The translations under genes were made by a program, and so were the position numbers. The notes under the pieces were generated by a model. It ran no database searches and was not told where the DNA came from. It worked only from the letters and a program-made list of their open reading frames with translations. Shown piece by piece: positions 9,101 through 20,137 of a stretch of DNA of 64,000 nucleotides (position 1 is its first letter; each line of letters begins with the position of its first letter). Origin of the DNA: Candidatus Tisiphia endosymbiont of Melanophora roralis (lineage in GTDB: Bacteria; Pseudomonadota; Alphaproteobacteria; Rickettsiales; Rickettsiaceae); NCBI RefSeq assembly GCF_964026575.1, contig NZ_OZ032161.1:992001-1056000 (forward strand), given 5' to 3'.

Positions 9101-9400
9101 TAAATTGCTCCTATATAATAAATTTGGTATTTTTCTATACGCGAATTTGGGATTCTATGCTTTTTTGTGGTTAAAAGTAGCGTAACACTTTTACGCTACT
9201 TTGTCAAAGATGGAATCCTTAATTTATAACACTTATCTTAAAATAAGTGTTTCATAAGTGCTACAATTAAAAAAACAATTAAGACATTTCAAGAAACAGA
9301 TAATCGGAACTATTAAACTGATGTCTCCCATCGAACTAAGGTAAAATAGTCAAATAAGATTCTAATAATACTATTAGAATTTCATAAGTGTGAATTTTAA
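9101..9400. other. Intergenic region with hairpins
   Basis: This region holds no gene. It contains the hairpin AGTAGCGTAACACTTTTACGCTACT (about 9176-9201) and the hairpin CACTTATCTTAAAATAAGTG (about 9232-9251). It also has a short motif, ATACGCGAATTTGGGAT (9138-9154), which recurs in reverse at about 16656-16672. Confidence 0.6.
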
Positions 9401-10737
9401 CTATATCAACTCTTTCAATTCTTTTATATTACTAATTGGACAAATTAGGTTATTACTTAACTTTTCAAGTTTGGAGCAAATTAATTTATTGAATCCTAAT
9501 TTCGTTGCTTCTTTTATTCTCATTTCTGCTGCATTGACTTTTCTTATTTCACCAGATAAACCAATTTCTCCAAAAAAAACACTATGTTCTGGCACAGCTT
9601 TATTATTTGCTGCAGAAATTAAAGCAGCTGCAACAGCTAAGTCTGAAGCTGGTTCTGAAATTTTAAGCCCACCAGCAACAGTTAAATATACTTCCTTAGA
9701 AGTTAAGTTAAGACCAAACCGTACATTAAGTACAGCTATTATCATTGATAATCTATTTAAATCCCATCCTACAACCGAACGTCTTGGCATTGGCATATTG
9801 GAAGGAGCAATTAATGCCTGAATCTCAATTAGTAATGGTCTAGATCATTCAATTCCAGCAAATACCGTTGTCCCGCTAACATTTTTATCCCTTTTCATCA
9901 AAAATAGCTCGGAAGGGCTAGAGACTTCCATAAGACCACTAGCAGTCATCTCAAAAACACCGATTTCTCCTATTCCACCAAATCTATTTTTAATAGAACG
10001 CAAAATACGAAAATGACTATTAGGATCACCTTCAAAATATAGTACGGTATCAACAAGATGTTCGAGTAACTTAGGACCAGCTAATTGCCCATCTTTTGTC
10101 ACATGACAGCTAAGTAAAATAATAATATTATTTTGCTTAGCATAGCTAACCAATTCATTAGCACAGGCTCGAATCTGCGAAATAGTGCCAGGTGGTGATG
10201 ATAGTGTGCGAGTTACCATTGTTTGAATTGAATCGATTACTACCAAATCAATATTATTTTTATCAGCATCAATAGTTGAGATAATATCTTCGATATTAGT
10301 GGCAGCTAAGATAGATGTTGTTCATTATTAAGACCTAATCTTAAGGCTCTTAGCTTTATTTGGTCAATGGATTCCTCACCAGTTATATATAAGCAATTCA
10401 TTCTAATTTTATCACAAAAAGAACTTGCCACTAAGTGTAATAATAAAGTTGATTTACCAATGCCAGGATCACCACCAATTAAAATTGCCGAAGAGGAAAC
10501 CAACCCGCCACCCAACACCCTATTTAATTCATTTATAGGTGTAGGAGTACGTAATGATTCCACAACAACACCATCAAGCTTTTGTATTTGTTGTTTATTG
10601 CCTAACCTAACTTGTACTTGACTAATTACCTCTTCCTCAATTGCTCCCCATAAGCCACAATCAAAACATTGTCCTGCCCATTTTGATGTACTATTACCAC
10701 AATTTGTACATATATATTGCTTTTTAATTTTACTCAC
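9401..10737 (-). pseudogene. radA: DNA repair protein RadA, broken by a frameshift and a stop
   Basis: RadA (Sms) is a RecA-like ATPase that branch-migrates recombination intermediates. All domains are recognisable: the zinc finger CTNCG...CFDCG, Walker A GGDPGIGKST, the segment VIDSIQTM, and the RadA motif KNRFGG. The C-terminal Lon-like domain reads VVGWDLNRLSMI...DLAVAAALISA. The frame is lost at about 10306-10315, where one base appears to be missing (NNEQHLS, then LAATNIED in another frame). A TGA at 9845-9847 then interrupts FAGIE-(stop)-SRPLL in frame, at a position that is glycine in many homologues. Two independent lesions indicate a pseudogene. Confidence 0.85.
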
Positions 10738-10803
10738 TTTCCTAATTTTAATTCCTAGTTAACCTAGATTTAGCCTGACATCCAAACGCCTTAGGATGTC
10801 ATC

Positions 10804-10979
10804 CCACAACTGTTGAAAGTTTACAAATACCTATACCACAGCGTCATTGCGAGCGTAAGCGAAGCAATCTAGGAAACAATCTATAGATAAATGATGTTAC
10901 TGGATTGCTTCGTCGGCTTTACAGCCTCCTCGCAATGACGTATAGGGAAGCTGTATTTACTAACTTTCAACAGTTGTGG
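10804..10979. mobile_element. MITE-like element with ACAACTGTTGAAAGTT ends
   Basis: This is a 176-base non-coding element with imperfect terminal inverted repeats (CCACAACTGTTGAAAGTT and its complement). Its internal inverted core includes CGTCATTGCGAG...CTCGCAATGACG. A close copy lies at 41223-41405. The flanks on both sides read GGATGTCATCC. It has no coding capacity, so any movement would need an enzyme encoded elsewhere. It separates radA from mfd. Confidence 0.8.
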
Positions 10980-10997
10980 ATGTCATCCTATATGGTA

Positions 10998-13900
10998 TTA
11001 TGCCGCCAATAATTGCTCCAACAGACTATTCGCTTCCTCTATAATATCTTTTCCTACCAATGTTTTGGTAAATACTAACTTAGTATCCGGTTTTATTTTG
11101 GTTTGCTGAGGATATTTTATAACAAAATTTCTAATCTTATCAGCTATATCTGATTCTTTATAAAATTTTAAAACAAATCCTCGATCACCAGAGTCTAAAT
11201 TTTCAATATTAAGCTTACTGCATTTATGCTTTATTTTTACTATATTAAGTAGATTATTAAACTCTGATGGGATAGGACCAAAACGGTCAACCATTTCGTC
11301 CTTAAAATTTTCAATATCTATATCATCAATTAAATTTCCAACTCTTCTGTACAAACTTAGTTTAAGAGCAGAATCTGCAATATAATTATCGGAAATGAAA
11401 ACAGGTAATCCCAAATTAATTATTGGAACAAAAGCTTTTGGCTGCTCAATAACTTCATCCTTAAGAATTGCTATTTGTTCATCTAACATCTCCTGATAAA
11501 GCTCCACTCCTACTTCTTTAATCTGTCCAGACTGCTCTTCTCCTACCAAGTTACCAAAACCACGTAAATCCATATCATGGCTGGCAATGGTAAAACCAGA
11601 ACCAAGAGTACAACTACTCTGCATTATTTCTAGACGTTTTATTGAATGTGCGGTCATTTTCTTATAATTAGCTAAGGTTAAATAGGCATAACCTCTGACT
11701 TTACTTCGTCCTATCCTACCTCTGAGCTGATATAACTGACTCAAACCAAGCATATCAGATTTATGAATAATCATTGTATTAGCTTCGGCAATATCTATAC
11801 CTGACTCAATTATTGTGGTAGAAACGAGTATGTCAAACTTACCATCACAAAATTCACTCATAATCTCATCTACTTTGGCAGCTGGCATTTGGCCATGAGC
11901 AACTTTGTACTTTAGTTCAGGTACACCTTCCTGTAAGTATCTCTCTATATCCGGGATGTCCTTAATTCTAGGCACTACATAGAAACTTCTACCACCACGG
12001 AAACGTTCTCTAAGTAAAGCATCTCTAATAATCACCGGATCAAACGGCATAACTGTTGTCCGAACTTCTAGCCTATCAATCGGTGGTGTGGCAATGATAC
12101 TAAGGTCTTTCAGCCCTACCATAGACATCTGCATTGTACGAGGAATTGGGGTCGCCGAAAGAGATAGAACATGCATTGTAGTTCTTAGTTTCTTTAAATG
12201 TTCCTTTTGAGCAACACCAAAATGTTGTTCTTCATCAATTATTAATAATCTTAGGTTACTAAATTCTATATTCTTACTCAGCAAGACATGTGTACCAATT
12301 ATTATATTAGCTGTACCATTTTTGATTTGTTCTTTAACCATTTTAGCCTCGCTATTGGTAACTAGACTAGATAATTGTACTATATTCAGCCCTAAATCCT
12401 TAAATCTTTTGCGAAATCTTAAATAATGCTGCTTACCTAGAATAGTAGTTGGTACGACAATGGCTACTTGAGGGGGGACGTCACAGTTTGATTTAGCTAC
12501 CATAAAAGTTGCCCTTATGGCCACTTCAGTTTTTCCAAAACCAACATCACCACAAATTAATCTATCCATTAAAAGACCTGAGTCAAAATCTTTTCTAATA
12601 TCATTTATGGCATTTAATTGATCTTCAGTTTCGGTATATTTAAATCTCTGACAGAATTTGTCATATTCTTCATGATCAAACTCTATTGGATTAGTTACAG
12701 TTAATTTCCTCTTAGCAGCTATTGCTAATAATTGTTCGGCAATTTCTGTAATACGATTCTTGAGCTTAGCCTTACTTCTTTGCCAGCTACTGCTACCTAA
12801 CTTGGCCAGCTGTGCTTCACTACTACCATATTTCTTAATTAACTCTATATTCTCAACAGGAATATATAATTTATCATTATTCTCATATAAAATTTTTAGG
12901 AAATCATGAGCTTTGCCTTTAACATCTAGTGTTTCAACATTAAGAAATTGACCAATACCATGATCCTTATGAACAACTAACTCTCCTTCACCTAAATTAT
13001 CTAATTCCATTAGAATGTTTTTAAGCTTACGTTTAGCACCTTGCTGGCGAACGTTTGCCGCACTTTTCCCTAAAATATCGTGAGCTGCAATAAACAAATA
13101 TCTATCACTATAAAATCCTTGACTCAGTTGGACATATGCAAGATTTATCACACCAATTTTTGCCTGTTGTAGATTGTCTATCTCGATATATTCTCGTGAG
13201 TAGCTATTTATCAAGCTCTTCAGTCTTTCCAAATTACTTTTAGACTGACAAAAAATAATTGGTATTTTAGTATTATTGTTCTCTATAATCTCAAATAGCT
13301 TATCAAAAACTGTCTTATCCTCAATAAAACTAGTGGCAATAATTTTTTCTAATGAATATGCATAAGATGAATCTTCAGGAGTAATTAAAATATTCTTATC
13401 CTGTTCTAGTAAAGTTTGTATTTCCTGACTGGTAAAGTAAATCTGCTCAGGAGGCAACGCAGGATAGAATGTGTTTAATTTTATTTTATTAGACTCAATG
13501 CGGGATTTGTAAAGATCTGTATAATTATTCTCCTGCTCAAGAATTGATTGTAACGACAAATTATCATAAATAATAATAGGATCATCTAAATAATTAATTA
13601 AACTACTGAAAGAATTATAGAATAAAGGAGATAAATGTTCATATCCTTGAAATTTTTTTCCTTCAGTTATTGATTCATATAAAGGGCTATTCACGTAATT
13701 AACACCAAAAGCTTTTAGATAATTATCTCTAAAATTCTTTATTGTTTCTAGATTTAATATTACCTCACTGGCAGAATTAATTATTAGCTCCGTGCAGCTA
13801 TTAGTAGAAATTTGACTATCAATATCAAATTCTCTTATTGACTCTATGTGATCCCAACTAAAATTAATACGATAGCCCTTATACCCTGGTAAAATTATAT

Positions 13901-14378
13901 CTACTATCTCTCCTCTTACTGAAAATTCGCCACTATCAATGCTACTACTACTCCTTGTAAAACCATTATGTACTAGGAACTCAGCGAGCTTACCCGCTGA
14001 AAACTTCATTTTATTATGTAATTTCAGAAAAGACTTAACTAGGAATTCCGAAGGCGGTAATTTGCTCAGTAAATTCACCGCATTAGTAACTACCAATTTT
14101 TTTTCATTATTAGTTGCTAAATAACTTAGTGTATTAGCTCTTTCTGATAAAATGTTAGACTGGGGTGAAATGCGATCATATGGTATAGTATCAAAACTAG
14201 GAAAATATAATATATTACTAGTCTTAATGCTTTGTGCAAAAAATAATAACTGTTTATGGCTATTAATTGCATCATCTTCACTAGCAAAAATAAGTAAAAT
14301 ATTCTTGGTTGGTTTATTTGAGAAATACTCATTAGCAAAAAAACTTTTTGCACTGAGTGGTAGAGGTTGTTGTATCAT
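10998..14378 (-). CDS. mfd: Transcription-repair coupling factor Mfd
   Basis: Mfd displaces stalled RNA polymerase from DNA lesions and recruits the UvrABC system. The 1126-residue product has the UvrB-like N-terminal modules and the RNA-polymerase-interacting domain ([16 protein letters not shown]). The RecG-like translocase has Walker [29 protein letters not shown] and [10 protein letters not shown], and a C-terminal TRCF domain (from about 960) follows. The length is close to E. coli Mfd (1148). It begins 12 bases after the stop of sdhE. Confidence 0.97.
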   Translation of the reverse strand: MIQQPLPLSAKSFFANEYFSNKPTKNILLIFASEDDAINSHKQLLFFAQSIKTSNILYFPSFDTIPYDRISPQSNILSERANTLSYLATNNEKKLVVTNAVNLLSKLPPSEFLVKSFLKLHNKMKFSAGKLAEFLVHNGFTRSSSSIDSGEFSVRGEIVDIILPGYKGYRINFSWDHIESIREFDIDSQISTNSCTELIINSASEVILNLETIKNFRDNYLKAFGVNYVNSPLYESITEGKKFQGYEHLSPLFYNSFSSLINYLDDPIIIYDNLSLQSILEQENNYTDLYKSRIESNKIKLNTFYPALPPEQIYFTSQEIQTLLEQDKNILITPEDSSYAYSLEKIIATSFIEDKTVFDKLFEIIENNNTKIPIIFCQSKSNLERLKSLINSYSREYIEIDNLQQAKIGVINLAYVQLSQGFYSDRYLFIAAHDILGKSAANVRQQGAKRKLKNILMELDNLGEGELVVHKDHGIGQFLNVETLDVKGKAHDFLKILYENNDKLYIPVENIELIKKYGSSEAQLAKLGSSSWQRSKAKLKNRITEIAEQLLAIAAKRKLTVTNPIEFDHEEYDKFCQRFKYTETEDQLNAINDIRKDFDSGLLMDRLICGDVGFGKTEVAIRATFMVAKSNCDVPPQVAIVVPTTILGKQHYLRFRKRFKDLGLNIVQLSSLVTNSEAKMVKEQIKNGTANIIIGTHVLLSKNIEFSNLRLLIIDEEQHFGVAQKEHLKKLRTTMHVLSLSATPIPRTMQMSMVGLKDLSIIATPPIDRLEVRTTVMPFDPVIIRDALLRERFRGGRSFYVVPRIKDIPDIERYLQEGVPELKYKVAHGQMPAAKVDEIMSEFCDGKFDILVSTTIIESGIDIAEANTMIIHKSDMLGLSQLYQLRGRIGRSKVRGYAYLTLANYKKMTAHSIKRLEIMQSSCTLGSGFTIASHDMDLRGFGNLVGEEQSGQIKEVGVELYQEMLDEQIAILKDEVIEQPKAFVPIINLGLPVFISDNYIADSALKLSLYRRVGNLIDDIDIENFKDEMVDRFGPIPSEFNNLLNIVKIKHKCSKLNIENLDSGDRGFVLKFYKESDIADKIRNFVIKYPQQTKIKPDTKLVFTKTLVGKDIIEEANSLLEQLLAA

Positions 14379-14390
14379 TGTTTATTAAGC

Positions 14391-14660
14391 TTATAGGCGG
14401 TTAATATCAAAATTAAGTATTTGTAACATCACTTTTGACTTTAAGTGAACAGGAGGAGTTGTTTTATTGGTAATCCAATCATAAATATCTATATCATTTT
14501 GATTAAGTATTAAAGCAAAATCTGTTAAACTATCTATGTCCATATTAGCAAGAAATTGTTCAGCAAATTTACCTAATATTAACCCGGTTTCTTTGCAACC
14601 ACGATTTTTGCTTTGGTATAGTAATTTTTTAGTTAGGAATGCCTTTTTTAAATAGTCCAT
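14391..14660 (-). CDS. sdhE: FAD assembly factor SdhE family protein
   Basis: SdhE-family proteins promote covalent flavinylation of succinate dehydrogenase SdhA. The product of about 89 residues contains RGCKETGLILGKF, matching the family's RGxxE motif, and the DIYDWITN segment typical of its C-terminal half. The open frame extends upstream to 14711, but the ATG at 14660 (MDYLKK) best fits the family length of about 85-95. No strong ribosome site supports either start. It lies 12 bases upstream of mfd and is probably cotranscribed. Confidence 0.85.
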   Translation of the reverse strand: MDYLKKAFLTKKLLYQSKNRGCKETGLILGKFAEQFLANMDIDSLTDFALILNQNDIDIYDWITNKTTPPVHLKSKVMLQILNFDINRL

Positions 14661-14810
14661 ATTGATAATCTTACAAAAAAATATCATAATATGATTCAGA
14701 TAGTTTGACAATTACCAAATATAAAATATAAATTGTATATGTAGTATATACTCAAATTTAATTAGTCTAAATCTTGTTCTTATTCAATAAATTTTAATAT
14801 ATTCAAAAAA

Positions 14811-15206
14811 ATGCAGATGCCTATAAGTATCAAAAATATATCTTCCTTAGAAGCTTATAAGTTGCTAGGAATGGATAAGTGTACCATTGTTGTTGATGTT
14901 AGAACTACTGAAGAATGGCAAAAAATAGGTATTCCAAAGCTTGATAAAGATCAAGTACTTTTTCTTAGCTGGCGTTTATTGCCTGATATGTCCTTAAATC
15001 ATGAATTTAACAACCAGTTCATATCGAAAGTCAGGAATAAAAATAATGTATTATTCCTTTGCCGTTCAGGTGTACGATCTCATGAAGCGGCATCGTGTGC
15101 TGGTGGTTTAGGTTATCCAAACTGCTACAACATCATTGATGGTTTTGAAGGAGGAGATAATGGAGCTGGTTGGAAACAAAATAATTTACCATGGCAAGTT
15201 CTGTGA
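14811..15206 (+). CDS. Rhodanese-like domain protein
   Basis: This 131-residue single-domain rhodanese has the start [10 protein letters not shown], the active-site loop CRSGVRS (cysteine about residue 84), and the ending [18 protein letters not shown]. Such proteins move sulfane sulfur or act as thiol switches, and the substrate is not indicated. The 3' end overlaps the dnaA start by 16 bases in another frame, so translation of the two may be coupled. Confidence 0.9.
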   Translation: MQMPISIKNISSLEAYKLLGMDKCTIVVDVRTTEEWQKIGIPKLDKDQVLFLSWRLLPDMSLNHEFNNQFISKVRNKNNVLFLCRSGVRSHEAASCAGGLGYPNCYNIIDGFEGGDNGAGWKQNNLPWQVL

Positions 15207-16600
15207 ATACTAACCAAAATCAATTGACTGTAGAAAAGGAAGTAGCTCATTATAGAGATATTTGGCAGCATGTTTGTTCTGATCTTAATAAACATTATGG
15301 TGAGTCTTTGTATAAAAGTTGGTTCAGTAAGATTAACTTTCTAGAAGCTTCTACTACTACTGTTATACTTTCTACACCAACAAATTTTATTCGAGATTGG
15401 ATAAAATCAAGATATGCACGTGATATATTGCAATCTTGGCAGTCCTATGACAAAGATATTAAATCAATTGAGATAGTTACTAAAGAATTACTAGAACAAA
15501 ATCCAAATATACCTGAATATTTAGCAAAAATTCCATCAATAAAAGAAGGAATGGATATCAATTCCGAAGGCATTTTTTCAGCATTAGACTTACGATTTAC
15601 TTTTGAAAATTTTGTAGTTGGTGGACCAAATGAGTTAGCATATGCAGCCTCTAGAGCAGTTGCTGAATCAGAGAGTGCCGTAGCTGAATCTAACCCCTTA
15701 TTTTTGTATGGGGGTGTTGGCCTTGGTAAGACACACTTAATGCATGCTATTGCTTGGTATATAAGACATAATAACCCGACTCGCAAAGTAATTTACATGT
15801 CGGCAGAAAAGTTTATGTATCAATTCATCAAAGCACTTCGTAATAAAGATGTTATGTCCTTTAAAGAAGAATTTCGTTCAGTTGACGTGCTAATGATCGA
15901 TGATATTCAATTTATATCTGGTAAAGATAGTACTCAAGAAGAGTTTTTTCATACTTTCAATGCTTTGATTGATAATAATCGTCAAATGGTTATATCATGT
16001 GACCGTTCACCGTCTGATTTAGATAATATTGAAGAGCGGATTAAGTCTAGGCTTGGTTGGGGATTGGTTGCAGATGTTCACAGTACTACTTATGAACTAA
16101 GATTGGGAATATTAGAATCTAAGCTTGAACAGATGAATATTCACATACCTAAAAATGTTGTAGAATTCTTGGCATCAAAAATAACGTCAAATGTTAGAGA
16201 GTTAGAGGGGGCTCTTAATAAAGTTATTGCTCATTCAACTTTAGTTGGTAGGGAGATAACTTTAGAAAATACCCAAAATATTTTACGTGACTTACTACGT
16301 TCCAATGAAAGAATTATAACGATTGAAGATATTCAAAGAAAAGTAGCTGATCGTTATAATATTAAATTTTCTGATATGTCTTCTCCTAGACGTATTCGCT
16401 CAATAGCTAGACCAAGGCAAGTAGCTATGTATTTAAGTAAAACATTAACCCCAAAAAGCCTTACTGATATTGGTAAGAAATTTGGTAAGAAAGATCATAC
16501 TACAATAATGCATGCCATCAAAAAAGTAGAAGAATTATGTGAAATTGATGCAGAATTTCGAGAGGAACTTAGTCTGTTAATGAAGATACTGCAAAACTAG
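15191..16600 (+). CDS. dnaA: Chromosomal replication initiator DnaA
   Basis: DnaA binds oriC and opens the duplex. The 469-residue product has N-terminal domain I ([12 protein letters not shown]...SWFSKI). Its AAA+ domain III has Walker [14 protein letters not shown], Walker [11 protein letters not shown] and sensor [10 protein letters not shown]. Domain IV has the DNA-binding signature [12 protein letters not shown]. It overlaps the rhodanese gene. I see no cluster of DnaA boxes next to it, so oriC is probably not here. Confidence 0.97.
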   Translation: MASSVNTNQNQLTVEKEVAHYRDIWQHVCSDLNKHYGESLYKSWFSKINFLEASTTTVILSTPTNFIRDWIKSRYARDILQSWQSYDKDIKSIEIVTKELLEQNPNIPEYLAKIPSIKEGMDINSEGIFSALDLRFTFENFVVGGPNELAYAASRAVAESESAVAESNPLFLYGGVGLGKTHLMHAIAWYIRHNNPTRKVIYMSAEKFMYQFIKALRNKDVMSFKEEFRSVDVLMIDDIQFISGKDSTQEEFFHTFNALIDNNRQMVISCDRSPSDLDNIEERIKSRLGWGLVADVHSTTYELRLGILESKLEQMNIHIPKNVVEFLASKITSNVRELEGALNKVIAHSTLVGREITLENTQNILRDLLRSNERIITIEDIQRKVADRYNIKFSDMSSPRRIRSIARPRQVAMYLSKTLTPKSLTDIGKKFGKKDHTTIMHAIKKVEELCEIDAEFREELSLLMKILQN

Positions 16601-16758
16601 ATTACTATGAATTTAAAGAAAAGCACGTTTCCCATAATAGAAATATTGTCTTATCCCAAATTCGCGTATCTTGAAAATATATTAGACTTACCTAAATAAC
16701 TTATCTATATTAGAGGTATATAAGCTATATTAAACTCATAAATTAAAAAAGCGGAATC
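16601..16758. other. dnaA-clpX intergenic region
   Basis: This 158-base AT-rich gap has no gene. It contains TATCCCAAATTCGCGTAT (16655-16672), the reverse complement of a motif at 9138-9154, and presumably the clpX promoter. No clear hairpin terminator is seen. Confidence 0.4.
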
Positions 16759-18021
16759 ATGTCAGGGGAAGTTGGAAAAAAAGAATTAAACTGTTCTTTT
16801 TGTGGTAAAAATCAATATGAAGTAATAAAATTAATTGCTGGACCAACAGTATTTATTTGTAATGAATGTATTGAACTTTGCCGTGATATTATAAAAGAAG
16901 AGACTAAAGTAACTCTTAAACAAGTTGCCTCTTTAATTCCAACACCACAAAGAATTTTTTCTACTCTTAATGATTACGTAATTGGTCAAGATCAAGCAAA
17001 AAAAGTCTTATCAGTTGCGGTATATAATCACTATAAACGATTAGAATATATCGAGTCAGGTAATAATGATGTCGAATTAAATAAATCAAATATCCTAATT
17101 ATTGGCTCTACTGGCTCTGGTAAAACCCTTTTGGCACAAACCTTAGCAAAAATTCTTGATGTACCTTTCACTATGGCAGATGCCACTTCTTTAACCGAAG
17201 CTGGCTATGTTGGTGAAGATGTTGAAAATATCTTGCTAAGATTATTACAAGCAGCAGACTTTAATATAGCCAAAGCCCAACGAGGCATTGTTTATATAGA
17301 TGAAGTAGATAAAATCGCTAGAAAATCTGAAAACCCTTCCATAACAAGAGATGTATCGGGAGAAGGAGTCCAACAAGCATTACTTAAAATCATGGAAGGA
17401 ACTATTGCTTCTGTTCCCCCCCAAGGTGGCAGAAAACACCCACAGCAAGATTTTGTTCAAGTAGATACTTCCAATATTTTGTTCATATGCGGTGGAGCTT
17501 TCATGGGGATAGATAATATCATTAATGCCCGTACTGCTCAAAGTTCGATTGGTTTTGCGGCAAATGTCCAATCAAAACAAGAAAAAAAACACAGTGAAAT
17601 ACTCAAATCATTAGAAATTGAAGATCTAGTAAAGTTTGGGTTAATTCCAGAATTCATCGGTAGGCTTCCAGTAGTAGCAACTTTAGATGACCTAGACAAA
17701 GCATCTTTGGTGGCAATTTTAACTCAACCCAAAAATGCTGTTATCAAGCAATATCATAAATTATTTGAGTTAGACGATGTTGAACTATCAATTGATAATG
17801 ATGCTTTAGAAGGAATAGCCGAGAAAGCACTGGCACGAAAAACCGGAGCTAGAGGCCTTAGATCGATAATTGAGACACTGCTACTTGACAGCATGTATAA
17901 TGTTACCAATCTGAAAAAAATGCATGTACATATTTCAAAAGATGTTATAGATGGCAAAGCTACCCCCATAGTTACACCAAAAAACTACGGAAAAGCTACT
18001 AAAAAACGTATAGCGGTTTAG
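16759..18021 (+). CDS. clpX: ATP-dependent Clp protease ATP-binding subunit ClpX
   Basis: ClpX unfolds substrates for ClpP. The 420-residue product has the N-terminal zinc-binding domain (CSFCG...CNECIELC, residues 13-41). Its AAA+ core has Walker [27 protein letters not shown], Walker [15 protein letters not shown], sensor/pore segments and the C-terminal [10 protein letters not shown]. Walker A begins GST instead of the more common GPT. clpP is not adjacent. Confidence 0.97.
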   Translation: MSGEVGKKELNCSFCGKNQYEVIKLIAGPTVFICNECIELCRDIIKEETKVTLKQVASLIPTPQRIFSTLNDYVIGQDQAKKVLSVAVYNHYKRLEYIESGNNDVELNKSNILIIGSTGSGKTLLAQTLAKILDVPFTMADATSLTEAGYVGEDVENILLRLLQAADFNIAKAQRGIVYIDEVDKIARKSENPSITRDVSGEGVQQALLKIMEGTIASVPPQGGRKHPQQDFVQVDTSNILFICGGAFMGIDNIINARTAQSSIGFAANVQSKQEKKHSEILKSLEIEDLVKFGLIPEFIGRLPVVATLDDLDKASLVAILTQPKNAVIKQYHKLFELDDVELSIDNDALEGIAEKALARKTGARGLRSIIETLLLDSMYNVTNLKKMHVHISKDVIDGKATPIVTPKNYGKATKKRIAV

Positions 18022-18109
18022 AATAAATAATTTATTAATTAATAATTGATATTCTTTCTACAAATAATTATAATTTCCTTTATATTTTAAAATTAATAGA
18101 GGATTATAT

Positions 18110-18403
18110 ATGATAAATAATGATGCAACAATAAATAATGATAATGATGCAATAATTATTCAAAGAATAATAAACCAGAATTGTTTGCATCCCCAATATG
18201 CAGCAGCTTTAAAAAAAGCCCTTATGGATTATTTCAGAAATAACGGTGATAATAATTTTAATGCTAACAACAGGGTAGAGGATAATGATTTAAATGTTAA
18301 CAACCAAAATGTTGGCAACTTTACTACTACAGAGGTAGCTAGTCTTAATACATCTGATGCCACACTACCACTAGCAGGAGAAGCCGCACATCCTACAGAA
18401 TAA
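18110..18403 (+). CDS. Hypothetical asparagine-rich small protein
   Basis: This 97-residue product has low-complexity asparagine-rich ends and a short more ordered segment (IIQRIINQNCLHPQYAAALKKALMDYF, reported here in outline, residues about 17-43). I do not recognise a family. It has a good ribosome site (AGAGGA, 7-8 bases before the ATG) and a strong hairpin soon after the stop, which supports expression. No signal peptide or membrane segment is seen. Confidence 0.6.
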   Translation: MINNDATINNDNDAIIIQRIINQNCLHPQYAAALKKALMDYFRNNGDNNFNANNRVEDNDLNVNNQNVGNFTTTEVASLNTSDATLPLAGEAAHPTE

Positions 18404-18418
18404 CTACAAATACTACCG

Positions 18419-18448
18419 CTTCAAGAGCTGTAAAAACAGCTCTTGAAG
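18419..18448 (+). terminator. Hairpin terminator candidate
   Basis: Perfect 13-bp arms CTTCAAGAGCTGT and ACAGCTCTTGAAG flank an AAAA loop, 16 bases after the stop of the preceding small gene. There is no clean T-run after it, so termination is inferred from position and stem strength. Confidence 0.65.
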
Positions 18449-18485
18449 TTAGTTGCAATGTAATTAAAAAGGTTTTACTAATTTG

Positions 18486-18708
18486 TCATAAAGTAACATG
18501 ATTCCCGTAGAAAAAAAATGGGGCAAATATACTCTTTACTTCCAATAATGAGGATTCATTACTAATTTCTTGTTGTAAATCTCCTCTGATTAAATCAAAG
18601 ATTTCCTGTAAACTTTTACCACCATCTATCATTTGTTTAAAAACATATTTGGTATAATTAGAAATTGGTATAGTAATATTGATATCCTTTAATAATGAAT
18701 TATTTAAT
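18486..18708 (-). pseudogene. C-terminal fragment of an unidentified gene, cut by a repeat
   Basis: Read leftward, the bases after the repeat edge encode about 70 well-formed residues (SLLNNSLLKDINITIPIS, ISNYTKYVFKQMIDGG, and FAPFFFYGNHVTL before the TGA at 18486-18488). The frame runs into a stop inside the 144-base repeat just upstream (18709-18852). The start of the gene has therefore been separated or lost. I do not recognise the family. The stretch looks protein-like but has no start of its own except an internal ATG. Confidence 0.45.
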
Positions 18709-18852
18709 AGACTTCTTTCGAAACTCGCTTATGCTGAGGGATTTGAAGGAGACGCGGAACCTCGACCCGCAGCGTACTCTAATGTACGTGAGGATTCGAG
18801 TACAGACGTCGCGTACAAATCACCAGCAGAAGTAGAGTTTCGAAAGAAGTCT
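18709..18852. repeat. 144-base palindromic element, type A (copy 1)
   Basis: Terminal inverted repeats of 18 perfect bases (AGACTTCTTTCGAAACTC and complement) bound a 144-base element. Read on the plus strand it encodes LSKLAYAEGFEGDAEPR and then PAEVEFRKKS, the same peptide style as the copy inside the NlpC-like gene at 25208-25351. It is of the rickettsial palindromic element type. It sits at the edge of a broken gene. Confidence 0.85.
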
Positions 18853-18968
18853 AATGTAAAGTTAACCTCAAATATTGATGTAATAAGTTAATAGTAGGCT
18901 CAAGTAGTCATCGCCATTAGGGGTAACATCCATAACTGTCGAAAGTTAGTAAATATAGCTTCCCTAAC

Positions 18969-19210
18969 CTGAATTCAATGTAACAAGTTACATCGAATTC
19001 AGTATTATATATAGAAACAATCAGGTTTGAAGCGCCTGCCCACCTGATTGTTAAAATATAATACTCCATTCAATATGTGATTTTAATAATTAAAATCACA
19101 TATTGAATGATGAAAAAAGTTAAAATGCACCCGCGTCAGCCGCTTCAAGAGTGCATTTTTCCTTATAACAAAGCAAGTATCGATATAAGAATTATTAATT
19201 CTTATATCGA
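18969..19210. repeat. Array of five consecutive hairpins (complete copy 2, reverse orientation)
   Basis: Hairpins lie at 18969-19002 (16-bp arms, 2-nt loop, one mismatch), 19016-19052 (AACAATCAGGT arms, 15-nt loop TTGAAGCGCCTGCCC) and 19068-19108 (20-bp arms, 1-nt loop). The last two are at 19122-19159 (AAAATGCAC arms, loop containing GCGTCAGCCGCTTCAA) and 19180-19210 (15-bp perfect arms, 1-nt loop). The order of the two long-loop hairpins and the direction of their loops are the reverse of copy 1. The same loop motif, TTGAAGCG, points inward from both sides. Confidence 0.85.
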
Positions 19211-19226
19211 ACTGAGGTTCCCTATA

Positions 19227-19372
19227 CGTCTATTAGCGAGGAGGCAATGGAATCGCCAACGCGGCAATCTTGTTGTGAAGTAGGGACAAGTATTACTTCA
19301 AAAGATTGCTACAACGACGCTTTTCGCGGCTTCTCGCTAATAGACAGTTAAGGAAAAACTTGATTATCGAGT
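19227..19372. repeat. CGTCTATTAGCGAG-type repeat with CTTGATTATCGAG right end
   Basis: This non-coding inverted-repeat core (CGTCTATTAGCGAGGAGGC...CTTCTCGCTAATAGACAG) ends on the right in AAACTTGATTATCGAG. A close relative lies in the opposite orientation at 20667-20850. It occupies the space just upstream of ccmB, so ccmB transcription must start within or next to it. Confidence 0.75.
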
Positions 19373-19382
19373 ATAATGAGAT

Positions 19383-20030
19383 ATGCATAAACTAATACAG
19401 CTAATAAAATGGGAATACTTAATTCAAAATCGTATTAATAATCTTAGCAAATATCTATTTATATTTTTTTTATTTTGTATTTTCAGCACTGCTTTAATCA
19501 ATGACCAAGTAGATATTAAGAAATTTGGGGTTATTTTTTCAGTAATTTTTTTACCAATAGCCCTAATTGGCTTCTCTAGTCTAATATTAAAGCAAGATGT
19601 GGAGGATGGAAGTTTAGAGTTACTATTATCCAGTTTCAGTGAGAGTGAAATTGTTACATCTAAATTATTTGCTATATTTTTTAGTTCACTTACTAGCTCT
19701 TTATTAAATATCCCAATAATTTATATTATTTTCGATCTTGATCTAATAACAGTAACCTATCTTTTTATCACTCTAACTTTGCTATTAACTTTGTCCAGTA
19801 GCCTACTAGTTTTAATTGGATCTATTCAAAGCTATTTTAGGTCAAATACTAACCTACTAGCAATATTAATCATGCCACTATTAATACCCAACATAATACT
19901 TACCGGTCTTGTTTTACAAAATCTTGAGAATATAAGTCTAATTTTTGTTATGATTGGTATCAATATGCTTCTTTTACCAACCATATTTTATCTCTCATCA
20001 TATCTAATTAAGAATATTTACAACATTTAA
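19383..20030 (+). CDS. ccmB: Heme exporter protein CcmB
   Basis: CcmB is the membrane subunit of the CcmABC heme-handling ABC transporter for cytochrome c maturation. The 215-residue product has about six membrane segments. It also has the conserved SLILKQDVEDGSLELLLSS region after the second helix and the NIPIIYIIF helix typical of the family. ccmA and ccmC are not adjacent, which suits the scattered ccm genes of reduced genomes. Repeat arrays flank the gene on both sides. Confidence 0.9.
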   Translation: MHKLIQLIKWEYLIQNRINNLSKYLFIFFLFCIFSTALINDQVDIKKFGVIFSVIFLPIALIGFSSLILKQDVEDGSLELLLSSFSESEIVTSKLFAIFFSSLTSSLLNIPIIYIIFDLDLITVTYLFITLTLLLTLSSSLLVLIGSIQSYFRSNTNLLAILIMPLLIPNIILTGLVLQNLENISLIFVMIGINMLLLPTIFYLSSYLIKNIYNI

Positions 20031-20137
20031 TTTATATTATACACCATACTGACCCCTGCACTAATAAAAAAATTGTTATTTTTTTATTATTCATGTAATT
20101 TAATCGTAGTTTTTTAACCATTTTTTGGTAGTTATAT

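Noticed and set aside
9390-9821. Plus-strand 143-residue open frame opposite radA
   Set aside because: It mirrors the RadA C-terminal coding sequence and has no family features.
9845-9847. TGA in radA read as an amino acid
   Set aside because: Other genes use TGA as stop (for example alaS), and radA has a second, independent frameshift.
15000-16758. Replication origin near dnaA
   Set aside because: I found no cluster of TTATCCACA-like boxes on either side of dnaA; in Rickettsia dnaA is often not at the origin.
18679-18891. Plus-strand 70-residue open frame across the type A element
   Set aside because: It is mostly the element itself, lacks a ribosome site, and its upstream part is antisense to the leftward gene fragment.
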